Assembly: GCA_946188155.1 (NCBI GenBank)
Contig: CAMHUC010000007.1
Span: forward strand, 1 to 64,000
Length of the DNA stretch: 64,000 bases
Direction: 5' to 3'
Source of the DNA: an uncultured bacterium
GTDB taxonomy: Bacteria; Bacteroidota; Bacteroidia; Bacteroidales; Bacteroidaceae
The position numbers were made by a program, and so were the translations under genes. Below the pieces are notes generated by a model that did no database searches, was not told the origin of the DNA, and saw nothing but the letters and a program-made list of their open reading frames with translations. This document shows, piece by piece, positions 17,033 to 25,291 of the stretch (position 1 is its first letter; the number at the start of each line of letters is the position of its first letter).

Positions 17033-17060
17033 CAACGGGATTCGATAAAGGTTATCATTC

Positions 17061-18137
17061 ATGTACGAACAGATTCGGGAAGATACGCTCTTCATCATAC
17101 TCTATTCAGGTGTGACGTTTATGGCCATGATGGCAAGCTGCTACCTGCTGCTGCGCCGGGCCAACGCCATCGCCCCCGACGTCACGCCGCCCTTGCGCCT
17201 GCGCCGGTGGACAGGTGCGTTCTTCGCCTCCATCGCCTTGAGCCATGCGTGGTATATGCCGATACTCTTCCTTCCCACAAGCGAAGATATAAAACTCTGC
17301 GACCTGACAGGCGGGCTGCTCGACTCCTTGACGTATTTCCCACTGGCGATAGCCGTAGTGTTCGCCATGCTGCAAGACCGCAGGCGACCGTTGTGGCCCA
17401 TTGCCGTGATGATGGCGCCGATCATCGCAGGGAATGCGTGGAACCTGGCCACCCGCAGCTATGCCCTCCTGCCGATGCTGTACGGCTATTATCTGTTGAT
17501 GTGCGTGGGCCTGATTCTATATATGATTCGCGCGTCGAGACAGTATGGGCGCTGGCTGCGCGACAACTTTTCCGACCTGGAGCACAAGGAGGTGTGGCAG
17601 AGTTTCGTGGTGCTGGCAGCCGTGCTGCTGATGTTCGCCATCTATGCGCTGGCCAACGAAAGCCGGACTTACGTTTACGCCATGCTGGTCGTCTGCACCG
17701 TGCTTATAGGCTATCTGCTGTGGCGGGTGGAGACGCTGAGCGACCTGAGCGACGCTGTTTCGAGGAAAGCCCGTACCTCCTCCCGCACCATTGCCGGCAA
17801 CATCGGGCCTCTGCTGAAGCAGCACTGCGAGGAGCAGCAGCTCTATCTGCAATACGACATCTCGCTCGACCAGCTTGCCACACTGATCGGCATCAACCGC
17901 TCATACCTCAGCAAGCACTTCGCCTCGCAGGGCATCACCTACAATGCCTATATCAACGGGCTGCGCGTCCAGCATTTCGTGAAGCTCTACCGCGAGGCGG
18001 TGGCTACCCATCAGCCTGTTACCGCCCAGCAACTGGCCTTCCAGAGCGGCTTCCGCAACTACAACACGTTCAGTGCGGCCTTCAAGCGGATGATGGGAAT
18101 GAACACGACGGAGTGGATGATGACCGTAAAATCGTAA
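17061..18137 (+). CDS. Membrane-anchored AraC-family transcriptional regulator
   Basis: The 358-residue protein has about six or seven hydrophobic membrane segments in residues 10-230 and a C-terminal AraC-type double helix-turn-helix in about 260-355. The first recognition helix is near ISLDQLATLIGINRSYLSKHF and the second near QQLAFQSGFRNYNTFSAAFKRMMG, the usual HTH_18 ending. It probably senses a signal in or near the inner membrane and regulates nearby genes. The DUF3089 lipoprotein 124 bp downstream, with its own -7 box, is the closest candidate target. Confidence 0.82.
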   Translation: MYEQIREDTLFIILYSGVTFMAMMASCYLLLRRANAIAPDVTPPLRLRRWTGAFFASIALSHAWYMPILFLPTSEDIKLCDLTGGLLDSLTYFPLAIAVVFAMLQDRRRPLWPIAVMMAPIIAGNAWNLATRSYALLPMLYGYYLLMCVGLILYMIRASRQYGRWLRDNFSDLEHKEVWQSFVVLAAVLLMFAIYALANESRTYVYAMLVVCTVLIGYLLWRVETLSDLSDAVSRKARTSSRTIAGNIGPLLKQHCEEQQLYLQYDISLDQLATLIGINRSYLSKHFASQGITYNAYINGLRVQHFVKLYREAVATHQPVTAQQLAFQSGFRNYNTFSAAFKRMMGMNTTEWMMTVKS

Positions 18138-18208
18138 AAACCATCCCAAAATCGTCAAAACCTACTGGTTGCCGGCCTGTTGACGATGGCGATTACAAGG
18201 GAATTGCC

Positions 18209-18216
18209 TATCTTTG
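18209..18216 (+). promoter_or_regulatory. -7 box of the DUF3089 lipoprotein gene
   Basis: TATCTTTG, 45 bases before the ATG at 18262. No -33 box at the usual spacing was found. Confidence 0.5.
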
Positions 18217-18261
18217 CGCCAACAAATCCGAAACTAATAAGTTACTAAAATTATTGTATTC

Positions 18262-19311
18262 ATGGAAAAAATGAAAAAGATGATGCTTGCCGCAACGCTC
18301 GTCTGTGGCTCAACAGCAGTGCTCACTTCGTGCACTAACAGCAACGACAACCCGGTACCTACGCCTCCCAAGGAAACGGGCGCCCCCGACTATTCCAAGG
18401 AGGCCTGCTGGTGGAAGATTCCGGAAATCACCAAGGAGTTTGACACTTTCTACATCTACTCGACCATCTACTTCGGCGCTAACGAGGGCGACCCTGACTA
18501 CGCAACACTCGACAACCGCGAGATGCTGGACGGCATCAAGGTGGAGCACGCCATCAAGTCGAGCGTGTTCGAGGAATCCACCGACCTGTTTATCCCGCTC
18601 TACCGCCAGTCCAGCCTGAAGCATGCGGCAGCAGCCTTTATGGAGGACGGGCACATCGACAATGCCCTCATCGGAACACCCTACGGCGACATCTCCGCTG
18701 CGCTCGACTACTACTTCGAGCACTATAACCAGGGCCGTCCGTTCGTCATCGCCGGCCACAGCCAGGGTGCGGCCATCCTCCGTCTGTTGCTGAAGCGCTA
18801 CTTCAAGGAGCATCCCGACCGCTACGAGCGCATGGTGGCCGCCTACGCCATCGGCTACTCCATCACGAAGGAGGACCTCGAGACCAACCCGCACATGAAG
18901 TTCGCCACCGGCGAGACCGACACGGGCGTCATCATCAGCTGGCACGCCGAAGGCCCGAAGAACGTGGAGGCTAACCTGCCGCTTCCGAACCTCATCATAG
19001 GAAAGGATGGCATCAGCATCAACCCGCTGAACTGGAGCCGCGACGACACGTATGCACCCGCCAGCATGAACCTCGGCTCAATCGTGATAACAGACGAGAA
19101 GACTTGCGCGACCGAGATCCGCGACATCGACGGTGACGCACAGGTGAATCTTGCCCGTGGCACCGTCATCACGAACGCCAAGGCCGAACCCAATGAGATG
19201 GCAGATGTTGCCGGACCTCAGTGTTACCACCAGGACGACTACTCCATCTTCTACAACAACATCAAGGCCAACGTGGCCAAGCGCATCGCTGCCTATAAGG
19301 AGAAACAATAA
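18262..19311 (+). CDS. DUF3089 lipoprotein, alpha/beta-hydrolase fold
   Basis: The 349-residue protein has a lipoprotein signal ending in LTSC (Cys24) and a DUF3089 domain. Visible features are DYSKEACWW near the start of the domain, FDTFYIYST, and the nucleophile elbow GHSQG at about 165-169. DUF3089 proteins resemble esterases or lipases of the alpha/beta-hydrolase class, but substrates are unknown. It is probably exposed on an outer-membrane face. It ends just before a strong terminator hairpin. Confidence 0.8.
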   Translation: MEKMKKMMLAATLVCGSTAVLTSCTNSNDNPVPTPPKETGAPDYSKEACWWKIPEITKEFDTFYIYSTIYFGANEGDPDYATLDNREMLDGIKVEHAIKSSVFEESTDLFIPLYRQSSLKHAAAAFMEDGHIDNALIGTPYGDISAALDYYFEHYNQGRPFVIAGHSQGAAILRLLLKRYFKEHPDRYERMVAAYAIGYSITKEDLETNPHMKFATGETDTGVIISWHAEGPKNVEANLPLPNLIIGKDGISINPLNWSRDDTYAPASMNLGSIVITDEKTCATEIRDIDGDAQVNLARGTVITNAKAEPNEMADVAGPQCYHQDDYSIFYNNIKANVAKRIAAYKEKQ

Positions 19312-19329
19312 GCGCAGCAGAGGATTCAC

Positions 19330-19368
19330 AAACCGCCCGAAAGCACGATTATGGCTTTCGGGCGGTTT
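19330..19368 (+). terminator. Terminator after the DUF3089 gene
   Basis: AAACCGCCCGAAAGC (19330-19344) pairs perfectly with GCTTTCGGGCGGTTT (19354-19368) across a 9-base loop, followed by a T-rich stretch. Confidence 0.88.
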
Positions 19369-19409
19369 CTATTCTTTGTTTAGTTTTCATCGAAATCTTC
19401 CCAAAACGC

Positions 19410-19440
19410 TTTGTTACGTCAGTATTATTTCGTACCTTTG
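19410..19440 (+). promoter_or_regulatory. Promoter of the PfkB kinase gene
   Basis: TTTG at 19410-19413, a 19-bp spacer and TACCTTTG at 19433-19440; the ATG is at 19463. Confidence 0.7.
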
Positions 19441-19462
19441 CAGCCACATTATAAAATAGACT

Positions 19463-20431
19463 ATGCGAAAAGTAATCGGAATTGGCGAGACAGTTCTCGA
19501 CATCATCTTCAAGAACGACCAGCCCATGAGTGCCGTGCCGGGCGGGTCGGTGTTCAACGGCATCATCTCACTCGGACGCTCCGGCGTGCCCGCCACCTTC
19601 ATCAGCGAGACGGGCAACGACCGCGTGGGCCAGCGCATCGTGTCCTTCCTGAAGGACAATGGCGTCAATGCCGACAAGATCAATATCTACCCGGACTCCA
19701 AGTCGCCCATATCGCTGGCTTTCCTCAACGAGCAGAACGATGCGGAATACATCTTTTATAAAGACCATCCCCGCGACCGCCTCGACTTCGACTACCCCGA
19801 CGTCCAGGCCAATGACATCGTGATGTTCGGCTCGTTCTATGCCGTCAACCCCGTCATACGGCCCCAGGTGCAGGGATTCCTCGACTATGCCCGTAACCGG
19901 GGCGCCATCCTCTACTACGACGTCAACTTCCGCTCGTCGCATAAGAACGACGTGATGCGCATCACGCCCAACCTGCTGGAGAACTTCGAGCTGGCCGACA
20001 TCGTGCGCGGCTCACGGGAGGACTTCGAGGCCCTCTTCCGCAAGTCGGACGCCCAGGCGGTCTATCGCTCACAGATAGCCTTCTACACCAAGAACTTCAT
20101 CTACACCCAGGGGGCTGCAGAGGTGGAGTTGCGCGGCGAGGGCAGCATTGCCAGACAGTATGCCGTGAAGCCGACAGAGACGGTGAGCACCATCGGTGCG
20201 GGCGACAACTTCAACGCCGGCTTCGTCTACGGGCTGATCAAGCATGGCATCACCCGCGAGATGATCGAGCAAGGCATCACCGAGCAGCAGTGGGATGCCA
20301 TCATCGCTGAGGCCCAGCAGTTCTCGGCCAACGTGTGCCAGAGCATCAGCAACAGCGTAGACCAGTCGTTTGCCGACGAGAAGAAGCGTGAACTGGAGGC
20401 AAGTCTGAAGGAATTGGAAGCGAAACAATAA
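19463..20431 (+). CDS. PfkB family sugar kinase (fructokinase/ribokinase type)
   Basis: The 322-residue cytoplasmic kinase phosphorylates a sugar, most likely fructose or a related ketose or pentose, using ATP. PfkB signatures are GGSVFNGIISLGRSG near the N-terminus and the C-terminal TIGAGDNFNAGF (about 242-253), whose aspartate is the catalytic base. FISETGNDRVGQ is also typical. The flavodiiron gene starts six bases after the stop, so the two are probably cotranscribed. The C-terminal residues are helical and charged (KKRELEASLKELEAK). Confidence 0.87.
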   Translation: MRKVIGIGETVLDIIFKNDQPMSAVPGGSVFNGIISLGRSGVPATFISETGNDRVGQRIVSFLKDNGVNADKINIYPDSKSPISLAFLNEQNDAEYIFYKDHPRDRLDFDYPDVQANDIVMFGSFYAVNPVIRPQVQGFLDYARNRGAILYYDVNFRSSHKNDVMRITPNLLENFELADIVRGSREDFEALFRKSDAQAVYRSQIAFYTKNFIYTQGAAEVELRGEGSIARQYAVKPTETVSTIGAGDNFNAGFVYGLIKHGITREMIEQGITEQQWDAIIAEAQQFSANVCQSISNSVDQSFADEKKRELEASLKELEAKQ

Positions 20432-20437
20432 ATAAAT

Positions 20438-21604
20438 ATGAATATGATTAGTGATACCATTAAGTACATCGGTGTCGACGACCTCGACATCGATCTGTTT
20501 GAGAGTCAGTATGTGGTGCCCGAGGGCATGAGTTATAACTCCTATCTCATCGACGATGAGAAGATTGCGGTGCTGGATACTGCCGACCGCCGTAAGGGCG
20601 AGGAGTGGAAGGCCAACCTGCAGGCAGCACTCAACGGTCGCCAGCCCGACTATCTGGTGGCCCACCACATGGAGCCCGACCATGCCGCGCTCATTGCCTG
20701 GATGCTGGAAACCTATCCCGGCCTGCAACTCGTATGCAGCGCCGCAGCAGTAAAAATGCTGCCCAACTTCTTCGAGGGCTTCAATTTCGAGGGCCGCGTC
20801 ATCACCGTCAAGGAGGGCGACACGCTCAGCCTCGGCCAGCACACGCTGCAGTTCATCGCTGCGCCGATGGTACACTGGCCGGAAGTGATCATGAGTTACG
20901 ACAGCCTGGACAAGGTGGTGTTCTCTGCCGATGGATTCGGCAAATTCGGCGCATTGGTGAACGAGACCGACGACTGGGCCTGTGAGGCTCGCCGCTACTA
21001 TTTCAACATCTGCGGCAAGTATGGCATGCAGGTGCAGGCCGTGATGAAGAAACTCTCCGGGCTCGACGTCGAGGCCATCTGTCCGCTGCACGGTCCGGTG
21101 CTCAAGGGTGAGCCGCTGGCTGCTGCCATTAAACTCTATGACACGTGGAGCAAGTACGAGCCTGAGAGTGAGGGCGTGCTGATTGCCTACGCCAGCATTC
21201 ACGGCGGAACGGCTGCCGCTGCCGAGCGTATGGCCGAGATACTGCGCCAGAAGGGTGCCGCCAAGGTCGTGGTCAGCGATCTGAGTCGCGACGATATGGC
21301 CGAGGTCATCGAGGACGCTTTCCGCTATCCCACTATCGTCGTGGCTGCATCGAGTTACGATGCGGGCGTGTTCCCCGTGATGCACGACTTCCTCTACCAC
21401 CTGCAGATCAAGAACTATCAGAAGCGTCGCTTCGGCATCATCGAGAACGGCAGTTGGGCACCAGCGGCCGGCAAGACGATGCGCGCGATGATTGAGGCCC
21501 TGAAGGACTGTGAGATTGTGGAGCCGATGGTCACCATCCGCTCCCGCATGAAGGCTGCCGACGAGCCGCTGCTGGAGCAGTTGGCCGACAGCCTCCTGTC
21601 ATAA
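20438..21604 (+). CDS. Flavodiiron protein (A-type flavoprotein, FprA-like)
   Basis: The 388-residue enzyme reduces O2 to water or NO to N2O in anaerobes. The N-terminal metallo-beta-lactamase-like domain has the iron ligands in HHMEPDH (H77, E79, D81, H82), then APMVHWPE, FSADGFG and CPLHGP, matching the canonical diiron set. The C-terminal flavodoxin domain starts near VLIAYASIHGGTAAAAE (about 247) and binds FMN. No rubredoxin domain is fused. The start is six bases after the PfkB stop. Its TAA lies within the left arm of the 68-bp palindrome at 21601-21668. Confidence 0.92.
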   Translation: MNMISDTIKYIGVDDLDIDLFESQYVVPEGMSYNSYLIDDEKIAVLDTADRRKGEEWKANLQAALNGRQPDYLVAHHMEPDHAALIAWMLETYPGLQLVCSAAAVKMLPNFFEGFNFEGRVITVKEGDTLSLGQHTLQFIAAPMVHWPEVIMSYDSLDKVVFSADGFGKFGALVNETDDWACEARRYYFNICGKYGMQVQAVMKKLSGLDVEAICPLHGPVLKGEPLAAAIKLYDTWSKYEPESEGVLIAYASIHGGTAAAAERMAEILRQKGAAKVVVSDLSRDDMAEVIEDAFRYPTIVVAASSYDAGVFPVMHDFLYHLQIKNYQKRRFGIIENGSWAPAAGKTMRAMIEALKDCEIVEPMVTIRSRMKAADEPLLEQLADSLLS

Positions 21605-21668
21605 CACGGGGACGGTTCTTTTGTTAGCGAATCGCGATTCGCTAACAAAAGAACCGTCCCCCTGTTAT
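21601..21668. terminator. 68-bp palindrome between convergent fprA-like and LOG genes
   Basis: The two 34-base arms (21601-21634 and 21635-21668) pair in 33 of 34 positions with no loop. The core reads GTTAGCGAATCG then its complement, and the outer part GGGGACGG/CCGTCCCC. The stop codons of both convergent genes lie inside the arms (21602-21604 and 21665-21667). It can act as a terminator in either direction. It shares a 16-base arm with the hairpin at 22220-22256. Confidence 0.92.
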
Positions 21669-22195
21669 CCCAGCAGCGCCTGAAGCTCGTCGAGGGAATC
21701 GGCCACCTGGATGTAGGTGCGCCAGGCCTTGCGCGTCACGCCCTTGGTATGCAGGTCGTCGAGCATGGCAACCAGCGAATCCCAGAAGCCCTTCATATTG
21801 TAGAGGATGACAGGCTTCTGGTGATAGCCAATGGTGGCCGAGGCGGCCACGGTGAAGATCTCGTCGAGCGTGCCGATGCCGCCGGGCAGGGCGATGAACA
21901 CGTCGCTCTGGTCCATCATCAACTGCTTGCGGTCGCTCAGGTTGTCGCATGGTATCTCCACGTCGACATAGTCGCTCGTGCGCCCCGACTTCTCCACCAG
22001 CATCGGCACCACGCCGATGGTCTGGCCCCCGGCTTCCTTCACGGCCTTGGCCAGACACTCCATCAGCCCGCAGTTAACGCCTCCGTACACGATGCTGTGG
22101 CCCTCGCCGGCCGCCCATCTGCCCAGCTCCCTCGTCAGCTCAAAGAAGTCATGGTCAATCTGCTGATTAGCAGAGCAAAATACACATATCTTCAT
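21665..22195 (-). CDS. LOG family protein (TIGR00730 group)
   Basis: The 176-residue Rossmann-fold protein belongs to the LOG family, whose characterised members hydrolyse nucleoside 5'-monophosphates to base plus ribose 5-phosphate. The conserved PGGIGTLDE motif is at about residues 104-112, and the N-terminus KICVFCSAN and the arginine-containing SDRKQLM are typical. It is full length. In bacteria the biological role is mostly unclear. It is bracketed by two hairpins that share the same arm sequence. Confidence 0.9.
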   Translation of the reverse strand: MKICVFCSANQQIDHDFFELTRELGRWAAGEGHSIVYGGVNCGLMECLAKAVKEAGGQTIGVVPMLVEKSGRTSDYVDVEIPCDNLSDRKQLMMDQSDVFIALPGGIGTLDEIFTVAASATIGYHQKPVILYNMKGFWDSLVAMLDDLHTKGVTRKAWRTYIQVADSLDELQALLG

Positions 22196-22219
22196 ATCCT
22201 TTCATTCAAGTATAACATA

Positions 22220-22256
22220 GGTTCTTTTGTTAGCGTGATGCGCTAACAAAAGAACC
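22220..22256. repeat. Hairpin sharing its arm with the 68-bp palindrome
   Basis: GGTTCTTTTGTTAGCG (22220-22235) pairs perfectly with its complement at 22241-22256 across a 5-base loop. It lies between the start of the LOG gene and the end of the PAP2 gene and may terminate the latter. Confidence 0.9.
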
Positions 22257-22269
22257 GTTCTCATATTAC

Positions 22270-23145
22270 TTATTGGCGTCTGATTACCTTTCTGTTGTTC
22301 TGGATGATGATGCCCCGCGTCTCGCTGGTGGCGGGAGTGCCGCTGAGGGTGTAAGCCCTTTCGTCGGCGCCCTCGCTGCTCCTCACCTGGCGCACACTGG
22401 TCGGGCCGCTTGTCTTCTCGGCAAATTCCTTCCGGGCTGCGGCCAGCTCCTCACGAAAGCGCTCGCAGCCCTGCAGCTTGGCATAGAGCACCGAGGCAGC
22501 CAGGCGCCCGGCATCCACGTCGCTCTGCCAGTGATAGCCGGCTATCACGCGGCTCTGGCCGTACTCGTAGCCTCTGGCCAGCAGCGTGTCGGCCTTGGCG
22601 GGGTTGATGTCGGAGAAGAGCAGGGCCATCGTCCATCCCAGCACGGTGTGGCCGGAGGGATAGGAGCCGTTGGTGCGGTGCGCCTCCTCCTGCTCCGGCA
22701 CGAGGGTGGGCTCGTTGTAGTACATGAAGGGGCGCCAGCGCATATACTTCTGCTTGGCGCGGTCGCTGATGCTGTCGCACGAGGCCCCCACGTTCTGGAC
22801 GACGGTGTAGAGGGCGGGCGTGTCCTCCTTCGTGATCATCAGTCCCAGGATGGGGCAGTACTCCTGGATGATGGTGCCCATGCCGTACTCGGCATCGCGG
22901 ATGGCCATGGCGGCGCGCTCCTCGTTCTGCCGCTGGAGCTTGCCCCAGAGGTACTGCGTCTGGTCGGCCACAAATCGCGATGACTCGAAGGCTGGGGGAG
23001 GCGGCAGGAAGTTGGACATGTCGGGCAGCTCGGCCTTGGTGAGATACGCTTTTCCGTTCTTCTCGTCTTGTGCCGCGAAAGCTGTTGCTACGCCGCCTAC
23101 CGTCAGGATGGCGGCGAGCATCCATTTACTGATTCTTTTCATCAT
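22270..23145 (-). CDS. Class A acid phosphatase, PAP2 superfamily
   Basis: The 291-residue periplasmic enzyme has a signal peptide (about 1-25) and the three-part PAP2 signature: K131-x6-R138-P139 in KQKYMRWRP, PSGH at 163-166 within GSYPSGHT, and SR at 198-199 with H205 and D209 in SRVIAGYHWQSD. GSYPSGHT is the class A non-specific acid phosphatase form (PhoN/PhoC group). It probably releases phosphate from a broad set of monoesters. The C-terminus is extended and ends in a basic tail (NNRKVIRRQ) with no recognised motif. Confidence 0.9.
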   Translation of the reverse strand: MMKRISKWMLAAILTVGGVATAFAAQDEKNGKAYLTKAELPDMSNFLPPPPAFESSRFVADQTQYLWGKLQRQNEERAAMAIRDAEYGMGTIIQEYCPILGLMITKEDTPALYTVVQNVGASCDSISDRAKQKYMRWRPFMYYNEPTLVPEQEEAHRTNGSYPSGHTVLGWTMALLFSDINPAKADTLLARGYEYGQSRVIAGYHWQSDVDAGRLAASVLYAKLQGCERFREELAAARKEFAEKTSGPTSVRQVRSSEGADERAYTLSGTPATSETRGIIIQNNRKVIRRQ

Positions 23146-23198
23146 ACATTCTCGTTGCTAAATAGATTAAAACTGTTATGCTTATTTGTTCAACGATG

Positions 23199-23229
23199 CA
23201 AAATTAAACAAAAAAGATGAAACAGCAAA
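23199..23229 (-). promoter_or_regulatory. Promoter of the acid phosphatase gene
   Basis: On the minus strand TTTG (23229-23226), 19 bp, then TAATTTTG (23206-23199); the ATG is at 23145, giving a leader of about 50 bases. Confidence 0.65.
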
Positions 23230-23317
23230 AGAATCCTGCAAGAATCTCCATCCTGGCATTATGACGCACAGACTGAAATTATTCCCGGAAAGCGTGCAGA
23301 ATACCAATTATTTTTTG

Positions 23318-23325
23318 TATCTTTG
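23318..23325 (+). promoter_or_regulatory. -7 box of the DEAD-box helicase gene
   Basis: TATCTTTG, eight bases before the ATG at 23334, again implying a very short leader. No clear -33 box. Confidence 0.55.
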
Positions 23326-23333
23326 CCGACAAG

Positions 23334-25202
23334 ATGAAGACATTTGAAGAATTAGGCGTCAGGGCGGACATCCGCCGCGCCATCGAGGAGTTAGGCTTCG
23401 TGCAGCCGATGCCGGTGCAGGAGCAAGTGATACCACACCTGTTGTCGCCTGAGGGCGGCGATGTGATAGCCCTCGCCCAGACGGGCACGGGCAAGACGGC
23501 GGCCTTCGGCATCCCCCTGCTGGAGCGGATAGACACCAGCCACCGTGAGACGCAGGCCCTGGTGCTCTCGCCCACCCGCGAGCTATGCCTGCAGATAACG
23601 GACGACATCCGCGACTTCGGCAAGTACATCGACGGACTGCACATCGAGGCCGTCTACGGCGGGGCTGCCATCGAGCCACAGATGCGGGCCCTGAGGAAAG
23701 GCGTGCAGATCATCGTGGCCACGCCCGGACGACTGGTCGACCTGATGCACCGTGGCTTCGTCCGTCTGGAACGGGTGACGAACATCGTGCTCGACGAGGC
23801 CGACGAGATGCTCAACATGGGATTCTCGGAGAGCATCAACGAGGTGTTTGAGTCGCTGCCGGCGGAGCACCACACGCTGATGTTCTCGGCCACGATGAGC
23901 CGCGAGGTGGAGCGCGTGGCCCGTCAGTATCTGCACGACTACGAGGAGATCGTCGTCGGCTCGCGCAACGAGGGAGCCGAGAACGTGAACCACATCTACT
24001 ATATGGTGAACGCCAAGGACAAGTACCTCGCCCTGAAGCGCATCGTAGACTACTACCCCCGCATCTTCGCCATCATCTTTTGCCGGACAAAGGTAGAGAC
24101 GCAGGAGGTGGCCGACAAACTGATACGCGACGGCTACAACGCCGAGTCGCTGCATGGCGACCTCTCGCAGCCCCAGCGCGACCTGACGATGCAGAAATTC
24201 CGCCAGCACCTGACGCAGCTGCTCGTGGCGACCGACGTGGCCGCCCGAGGCCTCGACGTGGACGACCTGACGCACGTCATCAACTTCGGACTGCCCGACG
24301 ACATCGAGAACTACACCCACCGTTCGGGTCGAACTGGCCGTGCCGGCAAGAAGGGCACCTCCATCTCCATCGTCCACAGCCGGGAGAAGCACAAGATTCG
24401 CAGCATCGAGAAGGAGATAGGCAAGCAGTTCGTGCAGGCAGAAATACCGTCGGCTGAGGAGATTTGCAAGAAACAGCTCTATAAGGTGATGGACCAGATT
24501 GTGAAGACCGATGTCGACGACGAGGAGATCGCCCCCTTCATGCAGGACATCAACCGCTACTTCGAATATATCGACAAGGAGGAGCTCATCAAGAAGATTG
24601 TATCCTTAGAGTTCGGAAAGTTCCTCGCCTACTATGCCGATGCCCCCGAACTCACCCCGGTCACTCCCGAAAAATCCGGGAAACCCGGGAAATCCGGAAT
24701 GTCCGGCTCCCCCCAGACCGACCGTCAGAAACTACAGAACAAGGCCCAGAAGGGCTACCGCCGCCTGTTCATCAACCTGGGCCGCCGCGACGGCTTCTAC
24801 CCCGGCGTGCTGATGCAGCTGCTCAACCGCTTCGTGGGTGGCCGGCAGGAGGTGGGCCATATCGACCTGCTCGACACCATCAGCTACTTCGAGGTGCCCG
24901 AGCGCGATGCCAAGAAGGTGATGCTCCAGCTGACGGGCATCCGCCACAAGGGCCGCCAGGTGCGCTGCAATGATGCCGACGAAGGCCCCGCCGCCGGCAA
25001 GCCCGGAAAGCCCGGAATATCCGGAAAACCCGGAAAACCCGGGAAGCCCGGAAAGCCCGGCTCCCCCCGAAAGCCCGCCGCCCCCCACCCCAAAGACGAC
25101 TGGCGCAGCCTGATGAGCAAGGTCCCCCGCGACCTGCGCGGCCCCGAGCCCGACTTCAGCGAAGAGGGCTGGGCCATGCGCAAGCCAAGGAAGAAAAAAT
25201 AG
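23334..25202 (+). CDS. DEAD-box RNA helicase with C-terminal DbpA-like RNA-binding domain
   Basis: The 622-residue helicase probably acts in ribosome assembly or RNA turnover. It has a Q motif (GFVQPMPVQEQ), motif I AQTGTGKT, Ia PTREL, Ib TPGRL, II DEAD, III SAT, V ATDVAARGLDVDDL and VI HRSGRTGRAG. A DbpA-type RNA-binding domain begins near RRLFINLGRRDGFYPG (about 470). Two CCGG-repeat inserts flank that domain: SGKPGKSGMSG at about 447-458 and GKPGKPGISGKPGKPG at about 555-576. The tail is basic and ends RKPRKKK. The inserts make linkers either side of the RNA-binding domain rather than disrupting a motif. Confidence 0.92.
   Translation: MKTFEELGVRADIRRAIEELGFVQPMPVQEQVIPHLLSPEGGDVIALAQTGTGKTAAFGIPLLERIDTSHRETQALVLSPTRELCLQITDDIRDFGKYIDGLHIEAVYGGAAIEPQMRALRKGVQIIVATPGRLVDLMHRGFVRLERVTNIVLDEADEMLNMGFSESINEVFESLPAEHHTLMFSATMSREVERVARQYLHDYEEIVVGSRNEGAENVNHIYYMVNAKDKYLALKRIVDYYPRIFAIIFCRTKVETQEVADKLIRDGYNAESLHGDLSQPQRDLTMQKFRQHLTQLLVATDVAARGLDVDDLTHVINFGLPDDIENYTHRSGRTGRAGKKGTSISIVHSREKHKIRSIEKEIGKQFVQAEIPSAEEICKKQLYKVMDQIVKTDVDDEEIAPFMQDINRYFEYIDKEELIKKIVSLEFGKFLAYYADAPELTPVTPEKSGKPGKSGMSGSPQTDRQKLQNKAQKGYRRLFINLGRRDGFYPGVLMQLLNRFVGGRQEVGHIDLLDTISYFEVPERDAKKVMLQLTGIRHKGRQVRCNDADEGPAAGKPGKPGISGKPGKPGKPGKPGSPRKPAAPHPKDDWRSLMSKVPRDLRGPEPDFSEEGWAMRKPRKKK
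24666..24706 (+). repeat. CCGG nonamer array B, in frame in the DEAD-box gene
   Basis: About 4.5 units (TCCGGGAAA, CCCGGGAAA, TCCGGAATG), translated as EKSGKPGKSGMSG between helicase core and RNA-binding domain. Confidence 0.9.
24993..25060 (+). repeat. CCGG nonamer array C, in frame in the DEAD-box gene
   Basis: About 7.5 units of the 9-bp repeat, translated as a glycine-every-third-residue run of GKP, GIS and GKP triplets after the DbpA-like domain. Confidence 0.93.
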
Positions 25203-25204
25203 CA

Positions 25205-25288
25205 ACAACGAATTTCACGAATGATACGAATTAAAGCCCTCTATAACCTGAGAGCAAAAGCATTCGTATCATTCGTGAAATTCGTTGT
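25205..25288. terminator. Long hairpin between convergent DEAD-box and GH2 genes
   Basis: Two perfect 27-base arms (25205-25231 and 25262-25288) enclose a 30-base loop. The arms contain ACGAATGATACGAAT, related to the ACGAATGATTTCGACA tandem repeat at 50164-50268. It probably serves as a bidirectional terminator. Confidence 0.88.
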
Positions 25289-25291
25289 CGA

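Noticed and set aside
22270..23145. Lipid phosphatase (membrane PAP2) reading of the acid phosphatase.
   Set aside because: The protein has one signal peptide and no further membrane helices, and carries GSYPSGHT of the soluble class A acid phosphatases.
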